Notes: a model not told the origin generated them from the sequence alone. A DNA stretch of 64,000 nt from CAWGGS01 sp963822095 (GCA_963822095.1 CAWGGS010000071.1:1-64000); one strand, 5' to 3'; counted from the stretch's first letter, positions 46,220-55,670 are shown. Numbers and translations: made by a program.

Positions 46220-46789
46220 ATGAAAATATATACGGGTACAGGAGATAGTGGGAAAACAAGCCTTTTTTCGGGAGAAAGGATAGCTAAAAATGATGATAGA
46301 ATTGAGGCCTATGGTACTATAGATGAATTAAATTCGATAATCGGGGCCATAGCAGCAGCCTTGCCTTCGGTTTCGGAAGCAGAGGCGGTGAAAGATAAAA
46401 TTTTCAGAATCCAGTCGGATCTCTTTCGTGTTGGGGCAATGCTTGCGACGACTGCTGATTCCACTGCGTGTGCCTATCTGCACCCCATAGGCAAAAAAGA
46501 TTTTCGTTGGCTGGAGGAACAAGTTGACCAAATACAACTTCAGCTCCCCGAACTCAAGGCTTTCATTCTTCCTGGAGGGCATACTTCTGCATCCTGGTCT
46601 CATGTCGCACGAACTGTCTGTCGTCGATCAGAACGTCGGATCACAGCCCTTTTAGGTAAGAATCATCTCCCTGAAGATTCCATTATCTGTCTTCTTACCT
46701 ATATTAACAGGCTTTCGGATTTTTTCTTTGTCCTTGCTCGCTATTGTAATAAATTGGCAGGCGTTGAAGATCAGGTTTTACACAAATGA
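46220..46789 (+). CDS. PduO-type cob(I)alamin adenosyltransferase
   Basis: A 189-residue ATP:cob(I)alamin adenosyltransferase that makes adenosylcobalamin. Signatures are the N-terminal IYTGTGDSGKTSLFSG for ATP, YGTIDELNSIIG, LPGGHTSASWSHVARTVCRRSERR and YINRLSDFFFVLARY. The protein is a trimer in known relatives. Such an enzyme fits a corrinoid-dependent organism using methyl transfer. The following FNR-type reductase could supply the cob(II) to cob(I) reduction; that is inference from the 58-base gap. Confidence 0.92.
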   Translation: MKIYTGTGDSGKTSLFSGERIAKNDDRIEAYGTIDELNSIIGAIAAALPSVSEAEAVKDKIFRIQSDLFRVGAMLATTADSTACAYLHPIGKKDFRWLEEQVDQIQLQLPELKAFILPGGHTSASWSHVARTVCRRSERRITALLGKNHLPEDSIICLLTYINRLSDFFFVLARYCNKLAGVEDQVLHK

Positions 46790-46847
46790 TGATAGAGGCA
46801 TAACCTCTATTGGGAAAAGGGATCCGTTGCGAGGGTAGATCTGGAAA

Positions 46848-47507
46848 ATGAAAGAAGATACTCGGGAGCAACATAAGGTTTCGATTTTGGGCAGTCGCTG
46901 GCTTTCAGAAAAGGTCCTGGAAGTTGGATTTGAGAGGCCTGAGATGTTTACATTTATTCCCGGTCAGAAAATCCACATATCCACGGAAGGGATCAGTAGA
47001 GAATATACATTGGTAAATTCTCCCGACGCATCAGAGCTCACAATTTGTGTCCGATATTTTGAAAACGGGAGGTTTAGTTCCATTCTTGCCGATTCACGGA
47101 TCGGTACAGTGTTTTCTTTATCCTCGGCAACTGGTTATTTTACATATCAGACCCATAAGAGAAAGGCGGTTTTTGTCGCCACAGGAACAGGTATCGCTCC
47201 GTTTCTGGCATTTATACGTGCCGGCATCACTGATTTTTTGCTCCTGCATGGAGTCCGTAAACAGTGTGACCTCCTCTATCGAGAAGAATTCGCTAAGGCA
47301 TCGGGGGTATATATGCCTTGCATCTCTGTGGAGAAAAACAATGGGATGTTCTGGAACGGGCGAGTCACGGAGTATCTTGTAGAATCTCTTGTTCCCGGTG
47401 AGTACGACTTTTACCTCTGTGGAAATAGAGACATGATACGGGAAGCATTCAGGATAGCAGACCGAAAATTTCCAGGATCGAGAATATTTGCGGAGACATT
47501 TTATTGA
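46848..47507 (+). CDS. FNR-type FAD/NAD(P)H oxidoreductase
   Basis: A 219-residue flavin reductase of the ferredoxin-NADP reductase superfamily. FAD-binding REYTLVNSP, an ENGRFSSIL block, NAD(P)-binding GTGIAPFLAFIRAG and YLCGNRDMIREAF near the end are visible. There is no fused ferredoxin domain. It may be a flavodoxin/ferredoxin or cobalamin reductase; the adjoining adenosyltransferase makes the last idea attractive. It ends five bases from a convergent gene. Confidence 0.85.
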   Translation: MKEDTREQHKVSILGSRWLSEKVLEVGFERPEMFTFIPGQKIHISTEGISREYTLVNSPDASELTICVRYFENGRFSSILADSRIGTVFSLSSATGYFTYQTHKRKAVFVATGTGIAPFLAFIRAGITDFLLLHGVRKQCDLLYREEFAKASGVYMPCISVEKNNGMFWNGRVTEYLVESLVPGEYDFYLCGNRDMIREAFRIADRKFPGSRIFAETFY

Positions 47508-47512
47508 TGTTT

Positions 47513-48049
47513 CTACCAGGTTCTAAATCTTCCGGTATCAATATGAACAAAATCAGAATGGGGATAGTATCCGACTCCTCCCCGGCGGAGAAGAGCTGCA
47601 ATATGCCGGACCCTGTGTGTCGGAACATCCGTTAATCGAATATCGACTGCTTTCCCTTTCATGTGAAGGCTATGTCGAGCCACCCCTGAGCTCCTCTGAC
47701 GTAGAAGACGATTAGTTGCAGGTGAGCGATATCCTGAGATAATCTCGAAGACACCGGTACTCCCGCTTATCCGCTTTATCTGGCAAAGAATTCCCATGAG
47801 TTCCATGTCAATGGGATGGACCTCGTCTGTTCGAAAGTCCCTGAGGAATTCATTCACCCTATGTTGAGTGGATCTGGTACAGCCTTTTTTTAGCGAATAG
47901 CGTATCTTGAGATCCTCTTCAGTATGTGGGTTATAAAAAGCCAGAGGATGGGAATCAATTTTCTTTGCAAAACAATCGATTGGGGTAGTAGAAATAAAAA
48001 GCCCGACTGCAAGTCGGGTTGATACAGTTAAAAAGCGGCGCCGGTTCAT
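47513..48049 (-). CDS. DUF882/YcbK-like peptidoglycan peptidase
   Basis: A 178-residue exported protein of the peptidase M15A-like group (E. coli MepK relatives). Residues 2-22 include a twin-arginine-like signal (NRRRFLTVSTRLAVGLF). Zinc ligands are in ARHSLHMKGKAVDIRL and DFVHIDTG, and a FEIISGYRSPATN block precedes. It likely cuts peptide cross-links in the wall. The upstream neighbour is an L,D-transpeptidase gene in the same direction (gap of 31 bases), so making and cutting of 3-3 cross-links may be co-expressed. Confidence 0.88.
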   Translation of the reverse strand: MNRRRFLTVSTRLAVGLFISTTPIDCFAKKIDSHPLAFYNPHTEEDLKIRYSLKKGCTRSTQHRVNEFLRDFRTDEVHPIDMELMGILCQIKRISGSTGVFEIISGYRSPATNRLLRQRSSGVARHSLHMKGKAVDIRLTDVPTHRVRHIAALLRRGGVGYYPHSDFVHIDTGRFRTW

Positions 48050-48080
48050 TTCTCTGTGTTTTGGGGCTGAATTTATCAGT

Positions 48081-49763
48081 TTAGTCTGCCGGGGTATTTT
48101 CGATAATTCTATCTACCTTATCGTTACTCTTATTCAAATCTTTAATTAATAGCGCATCCCGATCATAAATGTCCCTATTAAAATGAATTAAACCGTTTTT
48201 GTCAACCCAAGATGTCTGGTATGTGATGTGAATGGGGAGAGGTGGTTTCAAGAGAACTATCATTCTCTTGTCGGAAAAAAAATGTTTTTCGACCTTTTCC
48301 GGGGTCCAACCATGTCCTTGATCTTCTAAAGCAAAAATTGCCAGAGCCAGAGGATTACTCAGACGGATGCACCCATGACTGAAATCCCTTTTGTTTTTGG
48401 AAAAAAGATCTTTTGCAGGAGTATCATGCATATAGACGGAATATGTGTTGGGAAAACCAAATTTCACTCTTCCCAGTGCATTCCAGGGGCCTGGGTCCTG
48501 GCGGAGCCTGTAACCTGCAATCTGAGATGCCGTGATATCTTTCCAGTCCATCGCAGTGGAATCCAACTCAACGGCCTGCTCATCCCATCCGGTAAAAAGC
48601 CGGACATGGCGTTCTACAAGATAACGTGGATTCTTTCTAAGGTTTGGAAGTTCCTCGTTTTTGGCGATGCTTGTGGGTATATTCCAAAATGGGTTGAATT
48701 CTATATATTTTATGCTATCGCTGAATACCGGGGTTTGATGTTGACGCTGTCCGATAATCACCGGAAAATTCAGAATCATTCTTTTATTCTTAAATGCTTC
48801 CAGGCTGAAATCTGCTATGTTTATCATGACATATTTACTACCCAGTACATGTGCCTGCCTGCGCCATCTGGCCATGTTAACGATGATTTGGTCTACTAAA
48901 TGGGATGCCGGTATGTTCATTGTTGCAAGAGTCTGGGGTCCCACAATACCGTCCTGTTTGAGTCCGTTGAGTTCTTGAAATTTCCTTACTGCCTTTTGCA
49001 GTTGATGGTCGTACGTATTGTGATGTGGAGGGTTGATTCCGGAAATGCCGGGAGAGAGGAGTCTCTTGTAGACATTTTCAACACGAGGGCTTTGGTCTCC
49101 CGGATGGAGCGTTGGCCCCGACGGGATTGTTTGCCAGCCACCGGTTTGAGCAATTGCTCTGTAAATCTTCAGAGCCTTCTTTAGTCCCTGATAGTATTGA
49201 TGGGACGGTGCCAGGGAGGTAAGGAATGCTGATAAATCAGATGTTGTCCGGGCATGCTGTATGGCATCAACCACATTAAAATCATTTTCCTTTTCATTGT
49301 CTGCCATGACCAGGTCAAGTGTCAAAGGGCGTATCCGGCTAAAGCTTATGTCGTGGATGTATTTTGCAAGATTATAGGTCAACAGAAGGTCAAGACGAGC
49401 AAGAGATGGCGGGTTTTGGGTTGACCAGACATTTGCAATATCTTTAACGTCATACCTGCTGGAGTCAAGCCCTTCCTGATCTGATTTCTTGAGGAAATCG
49501 AAGATGATTTGAGCACGTAATCCAGGACCTTTTTCTGAAACCCAGAGGGGAACAGAGCCGGTCTTTTTGTATATCTTTGCCAAACAGAGATCTTTGTCTG
49601 ATAGCAAAGGATTTGTATCGGCGTGGGTGTCTCCTGTAGCGGTTGATAAAATAAGATTTTCAATAAGGGAGACTTTGATTTGCTCGCGGATTGTCAATGC
49701 CTGACTATCAGAAGCATGAGCGAAAATAAAAAAGCAAACAGAAAGGACAAATAATTTAATCAT
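48081..49763 (-). CDS. L,D-transpeptidase (YcbB/LdtD-like)
   Basis: A 560-residue exported enzyme. Signal peptide residues 1-23, a scaffold domain, a peptidoglycan-binding domain (SPRVENVYKRLL to QDGIVGPQTLATMN), and a YkuD catalytic domain with DFSHGCIRLSNPLALA, in which the Cys is the nucleophile. The YcbB-type insertion is present around the CAP loop (IGQRQHQTPVF region). It links or anchors peptides at the meso-diaminopimelate residue. It is probably co-transcribed with the DUF882 peptidase downstream. Confidence 0.92.
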   Translation of the reverse strand: MIKLFVLSVCFFIFAHASDSQALTIREQIKVSLIENLILSTATGDTHADTNPLLSDKDLCLAKIYKKTGSVPLWVSEKGPGLRAQIIFDFLKKSDQEGLDSSRYDVKDIANVWSTQNPPSLARLDLLLTYNLAKYIHDISFSRIRPLTLDLVMADNEKENDFNVVDAIQHARTTSDLSAFLTSLAPSHQYYQGLKKALKIYRAIAQTGGWQTIPSGPTLHPGDQSPRVENVYKRLLSPGISGINPPHHNTYDHQLQKAVRKFQELNGLKQDGIVGPQTLATMNIPASHLVDQIIVNMARWRRQAHVLGSKYVMINIADFSLEAFKNKRMILNFPVIIGQRQHQTPVFSDSIKYIEFNPFWNIPTSIAKNEELPNLRKNPRYLVERHVRLFTGWDEQAVELDSTAMDWKDITASQIAGYRLRQDPGPWNALGRVKFGFPNTYSVYMHDTPAKDLFSKNKRDFSHGCIRLSNPLALAIFALEDQGHGWTPEKVEKHFFSDKRMIVLLKPPLPIHITYQTSWVDKNGLIHFNRDIYDRDALLIKDLNKSNDKVDRIIENTPAD

Positions 49764-49787
49764 GGATAAGTATTGAGGATATCCTCT

Positions 49788-50426
49788 TCATGTATCTCTT
49801 GAGCCGAAGACGAGTTTGCCGCCAAGGTGTCCGGCAATCCCTGCTGCAAGCAACATTACCAAACTGATTGAAAAGAAAATCCAACGAGTTGGAGAGGTTT
49901 GGGAAATGACTTCCGGATCGATGAATCGCCATCCTGCAAGGATCAGAATTGTCGCAAAAACAATGAGGCTACAAGTGATTTTGGCAAAAAAGAGTGCAGT
50001 TTTTGCTCCCTTATATCTTTTCTTCCATTCCAGGTATCCTGTCAACATAACTCCGGGGATGATTACTAAAAGGACTGCAAGGTTGTAGAACGCTGCCGTT
50101 TCCATGCTATGGACCTGAAAAAAAATTCCAATAAGGAAAAAGATTACGATCACAGGGATGAGGCCGTTTGGGGTATGCACGAGAATGGGATGTAGATGGT
50201 TTTTGAGTATGAAACGTGTGAATTTCCCAGAAGATGTTTTGGCCTTATCGGAAGAGGAGGGTGCAACCACAGGCTGTTTATCTGATGTTTTGTCGGATGC
50301 GATGACGTTTCCCTCTGCGTCGACCTCGACAAATTTGCTTTTGGGGGCCTTGCAGACAGGGCATTCATCCGGAGGGTTGTCGCCTGTGTGAATATAACCA
50401 CATACCATGCATCTCCATTTTTTCAT
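49788..50426 (-). CDS. Rubredoxin-DUF2231 membrane protein
   Basis: A 212-residue fusion. Residues 1-40 are a rubredoxin-like iron site of the rubrerythrin C-terminal type (RCMVCGYIHTG and DECPVCKAPKSKF). After a linker rich in Ser/Lys/Asp, residues about 75-212 form four hydrophobic helices with a HLHPILVHTPNG segment, typical of DUF2231. It may pass electrons between a soluble rubredoxin site and the membrane. Start at the ATG at 50426, with AAGGAG upstream; the frame extends to 50444. No partner is seen beside it. Confidence 0.85.
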   Translation of the reverse strand: MKKWRCMVCGYIHTGDNPPDECPVCKAPKSKFVEVDAEGNVIASDKTSDKQPVVAPSSSDKAKTSSGKFTRFILKNHLHPILVHTPNGLIPVIVIFFLIGIFFQVHSMETAAFYNLAVLLVIIPGVMLTGYLEWKKRYKGAKTALFFAKITCSLIVFATILILAGWRFIDPEVISQTSPTRWIFFSISLVMLLAAGIAGHLGGKLVFGSRDT

Positions 50427-51131
50427 AATATTCTCCTTTTCCAATACGATACAGAGGAACTATTTTTTTATCGATCTCTAAGACTGGAGATTAGAGTTTG
50501 ACAAAATAGGGAAGAAAGTTGCGCAGTGGACTGAATTTTTTTCACAGCGTTTTCCTGAAAGACAGAATTGATTTTTCTTACCATATAGTATCAGGTGGTT
50601 AAATCTTCAGCTTCGTTGCTGTGAAAATCAATCTGTCCTCGGTTCACATTGGGCATGGTTAAGCCGTTAATCCGGGGAAATTTCCATCAAAAATTTTATT
50701 GGATATCTCTTTGACATTCTCAAGGACGACAAAGCGTCGTTTGTTTTGTATGGAGCGAACTAAATCATCCCGTTATTCTCTAAACTTATTTTGAAAATGT
50801 CAAGGATATCCGATTATCAACGAGTATTATGTCACAAAGGTTGAAAAAATACTTTGTCGAAAACAATGAACAGAGAGGTTGAACAACGTTTTGTTGCAAT
50901 ATTTATTTTCCGCGTGTCTTTTTTATTTTGACGTTGTACCGTAACATTGTCTTGATATGAAAAAAACAGGTTATATCAGTGGTCCGGGTCGACGACCGAT
51001 ATGATCGAAAACGGAAGACCTGGAGAAATTACTTGTGAGGTTATGAAAAGATTTCTGGAATATGCTGAATCTGGGGAGGAGTCCTAAATGATTCCGAGCA
51101 ATTGTAACATATACATGATGAGGATACTTTA
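50427..51131. other. Long AT-rich intergenic region
   Basis: About 700 bases between the divergent rubredoxin fusion gene and the DUF3124 gene. I see no confident gene; a 28-codon frame at 51001-51087 has no ribosome site and is doubtful. It holds an inverted repeat at 50699-50813 and AT-rich promoter-like segments facing both ways. Confidence 0.4.
50699..50813. repeat. Inverted repeat in the intergenic region
   Basis: GGATATC (50701-50707) with GATATCC (50805-50811), and TTGACATT (50711-50718) with AATGTCAA (50796-50803), face each other around about 80 bases that contain a smaller hairpin (around GACGACAAAGCGTCG). The arms share about 18 of 21 bases. No other copy was seen in the window. 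It might be a small mobile repeat or a regulatory palindrome. Confidence 0.5.
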
Positions 51132-51617
51132 ATGAGAAACATCTTCATTCCGTTGATCGTTGTCGTGTCCATTATATTATCGGCAACAGGTCCACCTTCG
51201 GTCTTTGCGAAAGATATGCCACCAATATCCAAAGGACAACTTGTTTACGTACCGGCGTATTCAAACATTTATATCAGCAACCGCTCACAGAAATTTAATT
51301 TGACTGTAACACTTGTTATTCGAAACGTAGACTTAAAACAACCAATTACTATACAGTCAGTCGATTATTTCGACACTCATGGAAAACTGATAAGAAAATA
51401 TATTGACCATGCGGTACGTCTCGATGCCTTTCAGGGAATGCATTACATTGTCCAACAGAAAGACGATGCCGGTGGAGCAGGGGCGAAATTTCTTGTTCAA
51501 TGGACTTCAGGAATACCGGTAGATATCCCGATTATTGAATCGATCATGATTGGTGCGGAGGGGCAGCAAGGTATTTCTTTTTCCTCTCGAGGGCAGCCGA
51601 TCACAAAAAACAATTAA
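51132..51617 (+). CDS. DUF3124 exported protein
   Basis: A 161-residue protein with a signal peptide (residues 1-26, ending VFA) and a single beta-rich domain: GQLVYVPAYSNIYIS, LTVTLVIRNVD, ITIQSVDYFDTHGKL, and VQWTSGIPVDIPIIESIMIG match DUF3124. The family is found in sulfate reducers and cyanobacteria; the function is unknown. It stands alone. Confidence 0.8.
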   Translation: MRNIFIPLIVVVSIILSATGPPSVFAKDMPPISKGQLVYVPAYSNIYISNRSQKFNLTVTLVIRNVDLKQPITIQSVDYFDTHGKLIRKYIDHAVRLDAFQGMHYIVQQKDDAGGAGAKFLVQWTSGIPVDIPIIESIMIGAEGQQGISFSSRGQPITKNN

Positions 51618-51723
51618 TGAAAGGAAATATTTTACCTCAGCACAATCAGTTAGGAATTGTTAGTTTATTTAAAAACAGTTCTTACAGAGTGTAAGGGATA
51701 TCTTTGGTGATAAGGAGAATAGA

Positions 51724-52119
51724 ATGAGTTTGCAGGAGAATATAAAAGGTCAATTAAAGGTTGCGATGAAGGCCAAGGATACTGAGAGGGTTGGAGCAAT
51801 CAGGATAATAATGGGCGAATTTGGGAGGCAGTCGGCTAAAGAATTGAGCGATGAACAGGTTATCGCCATTATAAAAAAACTCGTCAAATCAGAAAAAGAA
51901 CTCCTTGGATCATCAGGAAAAAAGACATCGGAATACCTGGTAATTCTCGAAAGCTATCTCCCACAGCAGGCTACAGAAGAAGAAATACGGGAATGGATAA
52001 CAGCCAATATCGATTTCTCGACTTTTGCCAACAAGATGCAGGCCATGCGCCCTATTATGGGTCATTTTGGGGCTTCTGCAGACGGCAATATGGTAAAGGA
52101 TATTTTGCAAAAAATATGA
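51724..52119 (+). CDS. YqeY/GatB-like tRNA amidotransferase-related protein
   Basis: A 131-residue protein with the YqeY domain fold: LKVAMKAKDTERVGAIRII at the start, AIIKKLVKSEKEL, the LESYLPQQATEEEI block and a C-terminal MRPIMGHFGASADGNMVKDILQ. It shares the tail domain of GatB but lacks the amidotransferase body. The role is not fully defined. Start ATG with AAGGAG upstream. Confidence 0.88.
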   Translation: MSLQENIKGQLKVAMKAKDTERVGAIRIIMGEFGRQSAKELSDEQVIAIIKKLVKSEKELLGSSGKKTSEYLVILESYLPQQATEEEIREWITANIDFSTFANKMQAMRPIMGHFGASADGNMVKDILQKI

Positions 52120-52162
52120 TCAGTATATTTCTTAAACCATGTTTTGTTAAAAGAATTGCTCA

Positions 52163-52912
52163 ATGAAAAGCAACGTCTACAAGGCTTTGATATCATCGGA
52201 CTGGAATAAATGTCTTGCCCCTTGCAGTCCCTTTGACGTCATAACGTTCACCTATCCTCACTTAACTTCTACGATCGAGTCCGTTTTCAAGAAGTATACC
52301 GGCAATGAGATCACTCTGGGGGAGGCAGTTACAATAATTGAATCTCTCCTTCCTGCCCCGGTTTCCATTGCCCAGATGGACGGCTACCTTGACAGTTCCT
52401 TTGAAACCTACAAAGGCGTGGTGGAACTCATAGAATGGTGCCTGAAAAAGGATTATCTTTTCATGATCAATACGACCGGCCCGATCGGATATTTTCAGCG
52501 GGTCTTTGCAAAGGGTCTGCTTCCTCGGATCCCAATATTGGCTGCAAATCCGATGATCAGATTTCAAAGCTTGGAAAGTACTCCATGCATTTATGACCTA
52601 AAAGAGATATCAGATAAAGCAGACATTACCGAGAAAGTGTTGAAAAACCACAAGATACCGACGAAAAAAACGATTGTACTCGGTGATAGCGGCGGAGACG
52701 GACCGCATCTCAATTGGGCCAAAAGGCATTCAATATATACAATAGGCAGTATGACCAAACCGTCTCTTCTTAAGTATTGTGCCGACAGGGATATTGAGAT
52801 CGATTTGCATTTCGGACCTGTTTTTTCAGACGGAGAAAAACGAGACCACAAGAAAGAGATGGCCGTTGATTTTTTAGATCTTCGTTCAATTTTTATGGAA
52901 ATTTTAGGCTGA
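52163..52912 (+). CDS. HAD-like hydrolase, atypical
   Basis: A 249-residue protein. It has an N-terminal ISSDWNKCLAP segment in place of the HAD DxD nucleophile motif, FMINTTGPIGY for motif II, and VLGDSGGDGPHL for motif IV. A Trp-Asn follows the first Asp, so the usual second Asp is missing, which suggests altered catalysis or a non-phosphatase role. It is the gene upstream of oleBCD, separated by about 250 bases, and whether it joins that unit is unknown. Confidence 0.6.
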   Translation: MKSNVYKALISSDWNKCLAPCSPFDVITFTYPHLTSTIESVFKKYTGNEITLGEAVTIIESLLPAPVSIAQMDGYLDSSFETYKGVVELIEWCLKKDYLFMINTTGPIGYFQRVFAKGLLPRIPILAANPMIRFQSLESTPCIYDLKEISDKADITEKVLKNHKIPTKKTIVLGDSGGDGPHLNWAKRHSIYTIGSMTKPSLLKYCADRDIEIDLHFGPVFSDGEKRDHKKEMAVDFLDLRSIFMEILG

Positions 52913-53158
52913 AAGGATATTCGAATATCTGATTACCACTAATCCTCAGCCAAAAGTTGACTCCCTCATTATGTGGGTTATTTTTCATTTGTTGTTCATA
53001 TAACAAAATTGCACCGGATCTGGAGTCTATTCACCCTCCTTTTCTGCCAGCATGGCTGGGCCGGAACCACTGGTTGCAACGAAACGTGAAAGTTCAGTTT
53101 TCCGGCAAGACAAGGCCGGTTTTTAAAAAGATATGTTTCTATAAAGAGTCACCCTATC

Positions 53159-54019
53159 TTGTATCCACAATATCCATTCGTTTCCCGTTATCTCTCCATT
53201 GGAGGCGCTCAGCTTCATTATATTGATGAAGGAGAGGGACCCGTTATTGTCATGGTCCATGGCAATCCGACCTGGTCGTATTACTACAGGAATCTGATCA
53301 GCCTGTTGTCGAAGGAATTTCGGGTTATAGCAGTGGATAATATGGGCTGCGGTCTGTCCGACATGCCGGAGGACTATCCCTACCGGCTGGAAAATCATAT
53401 CGAAAATCTCACTACACTACTATCGTCGCTAAATATAAAGAAATGTTCGCTGGTCGTTCATGACTGGGGAGGGGCAATCGGCATGGGGTTTGCTGGTCGT
53501 TTTCCAGATCTTATCGACAAGGTGGTGATTTTAAATACCGCGGCATTTCATTCATCCAGGATTCCGTTCAGGATACGGATTTGCCGCTGGCCATTTCTGG
53601 GGGCATTCCTTGTTCGTGGATGCAATGGGTTTGCAGGATTGGCCCGCTATATGGCGGTTGCCAAACCGCTTGATAAAAAGATAGCCAAGGCCTATATAGC
53701 TCCATATAATTCTTGGAAAAGCAGAATTGCCATCTACGGTTTTGTACGCGATATTCCATTGACCAAAAAGCATCCATCCTATGAAACATTGACTTCGGTG
53801 GAAATGGGCCTTGAGGATCTTGCTCAAAGAAATCTCCCCCTGCTGATCCTCTGGGGAGGTAAAGATTTTTGTTTTAATAGATATTTTTTCGATGAGTGGC
53901 AAAGGCGTTTTCCCAATGCTGAAAAACACTACTTCGAACAGGGCGGTCATTATATTCTTGAGGACTGTTTTGATGAAATTAAACCTATAATACAAAGATT
54001 TTTTAGATCTGGAAGATAA
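53159..54019 (+). CDS. oleB: OleB-like alpha/beta hydrolase (beta-lactone decarboxylase)
   Basis: A 286-residue alpha/beta hydrolase of the haloalkane dehalogenase-like type: YPFVSRYLSIGGAQLHYIDEGEG, an HGNPTWSYYYR oxyanion block, the nucleophile Asp in VVHDWGGAIG, and a C-terminal EQGGHYILEDC His. OleB decarboxylates a cis-beta-lactone to a long-chain olefin. TTG at 53159 gives a normal length; the frame is open back to 53090, but nothing better is seen. It is followed by oleC and oleD in the order B-C-D. Confidence 0.85.
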   Translation: MYPQYPFVSRYLSIGGAQLHYIDEGEGPVIVMVHGNPTWSYYYRNLISLLSKEFRVIAVDNMGCGLSDMPEDYPYRLENHIENLTTLLSSLNIKKCSLVVHDWGGAIGMGFAGRFPDLIDKVVILNTAAFHSSRIPFRIRICRWPFLGAFLVRGCNGFAGLARYMAVAKPLDKKIAKAYIAPYNSWKSRIAIYGFVRDIPLTKKHPSYETLTSVEMGLEDLAQRNLPLLILWGGKDFCFNRYFFDEWQRRFPNAEKHYFEQGGHYILEDCFDEIKPIIQRFFRSGR

Positions 54020-54038
54020 TGAGAGAGAGGAATCATTT

Positions 54039-55670
54039 GTGACGCAAAATATTGCCGAGACCCTTCGTGAGGTCGCTGAAAATTACGGCGATAATATCGG
54101 GCTTATTGAGGCGAAAACTGGAAAATCAATGACTTTTTCACAGTTGCTGCGTTTTTCCGATGGGCTGGCATGGTATCTCAACCAACACGGAGTGCGGACC
54201 GGTGACAGGGTTATGTTGATGGTCAAGCCTTCAGCCGATTTTATCTGCCTGACATTCGCTCTGTTTAAGATCGGTGCGCCGGTGATCCTCATTGATCCTG
54301 GAATGGGCTACAAAAATCTTCTGCGTTGTATTGCTGGAGTGAGACCAAAAGTGTTTATCGGCATTCCCAAAGCGCATATTTTTTATAGACTTTTTCCCAA
54401 AACATTTGCAACTGTGACCCGTTCGTTCTGTTGCGGATTTTCCTTTGGCGTGTTCGGTTGCGATATCACCCAAAAAGGCTCAAAAATTGACAGACCTTAT
54501 CCGGTTTATCAACCGAAGAAGGATGATTTGGCCGCAATTATCTTTACAACCGGTTCAACCGGCCCCCCAAAAGGAGTTCGATATGAACATAGTATTTTTG
54601 TAACCCAGCTGGATCTGATTCGAGACTACTACCGAATCACTTCTAAAGATGTAGATCAGCCGGCATTTCCTCTGTTCGCATTGTTCTCCGCTGCCCTTGG
54701 GGCATGTTCCGTTATACCGGATATGAATGCTGCCCAACCCGCCAAGGTAGATCCCGAAAAATTTCTAAGCTCTATTGACCGATACAAGGTTACCTATTCA
54801 TTCGGCTCACCTGCCATATGGAATGTTGTCAGCAGATATTGCATCGACCAAAAAAGGACCATTGCGAGTCTGCAACAGGTATTGATGGCTGGTGCGCCGA
54901 TTTCCGGTGAATTGATAAAACGCCTGACCTCCATACTCCCCGATGGAGCCAAAATTCATACTCCTTATGGGGCAACTGAGAGCCTGCCAATTGTTTCGAT
55001 GGAAGGAAAGGAGATCCTCGATACTACATGGGCTTTGACCCAGGTAGGCCGGGGGACCTGCGTCGGCCGACCGCTTCCGGGAATTGACATAAAGATTATC
55101 GAGATATCTGATACGGAAATTGAAAGGTTCCATGAGCATCTTGAGTTGCCGATCGGTGCAATAGGTGAAATACTTGTTCGCGGCGGCGTTGTCACTCGCG
55201 CCTATGACAATAATCCGGAAGAAACGAAGATGGCCAAAATAAAAGATGGGAAAACCTTCTGGCACCGGATGGGCGATACCGGATATCTTGATGAAGAAGG
55301 ACGATTATGGTTTTGTGGACGCCGCGCCCATCGTGTAACCACCAAGAAAGGGGTAATGTTCACCATACCCTGCGAGGCTGTCATCAATACCCACCCGGAT
55401 GTTTTTCGAAGTGCCCTGGTCGGAATTCCCTCAGCCTCGGAAAAGGACATCCAAGAGCCTGTTTTTGTGATAGAACAAAAGAAAGAATCAAAACGGAACA
55501 GGCAAGAGCTTCTCAATGAAATTAAAGAGATAGCAGCGAAGAGCAGTCTGACAAAAGATATTATGTACTTTAGGTTCCATCATGGTTTTCCTGTGGACAT
55601 ACGTCATAATGCAAAGATATTCAGAGAAAAGCTTGCGATCTGGGCAAACCTGGAGATAAATGGAAAATGA
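54039..55670 (+). CDS. oleC: OleC-like beta-lactone synthetase
   Basis: A 543-residue AMP-binding (ANL) enzyme: phosphate-binding loop AAIIFTTGSTGPPKGVRY, TPYGATES, FWHRMGDTGYLDEEGRLWFCGR with the conserved Asp/Arg. In the Ole pathway OleC activates a beta-hydroxy acid with ATP to form a beta-lactone. The start is a GTG at 54039, with GAGAGAGAGG eight bases upstream. The stop overlaps the oleD ATG (ATGA). Confidence 0.9.
   Translation: MTQNIAETLREVAENYGDNIGLIEAKTGKSMTFSQLLRFSDGLAWYLNQHGVRTGDRVMLMVKPSADFICLTFALFKIGAPVILIDPGMGYKNLLRCIAGVRPKVFIGIPKAHIFYRLFPKTFATVTRSFCCGFSFGVFGCDITQKGSKIDRPYPVYQPKKDDLAAIIFTTGSTGPPKGVRYEHSIFVTQLDLIRDYYRITSKDVDQPAFPLFALFSAALGACSVIPDMNAAQPAKVDPEKFLSSIDRYKVTYSFGSPAIWNVVSRYCIDQKRTIASLQQVLMAGAPISGELIKRLTSILPDGAKIHTPYGATESLPIVSMEGKEILDTTWALTQVGRGTCVGRPLPGIDIKIIEISDTEIERFHEHLELPIGAIGEILVRGGVVTRAYDNNPEETKMAKIKDGKTFWHRMGDTGYLDEEGRLWFCGRRAHRVTTKKGVMFTIPCEAVINTHPDVFRSALVGIPSASEKDIQEPVFVIEQKKESKRNRQELLNEIKEIAAKSSLTKDIMYFRFHHGFPVDIRHNAKIFREKLAIWANLEINGK

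Noticed and set aside
51001..51087. 28-codon frame before the DUF3124 gene
   Set aside because: There is no ribosome site and no recognisable sequence; too short to support.
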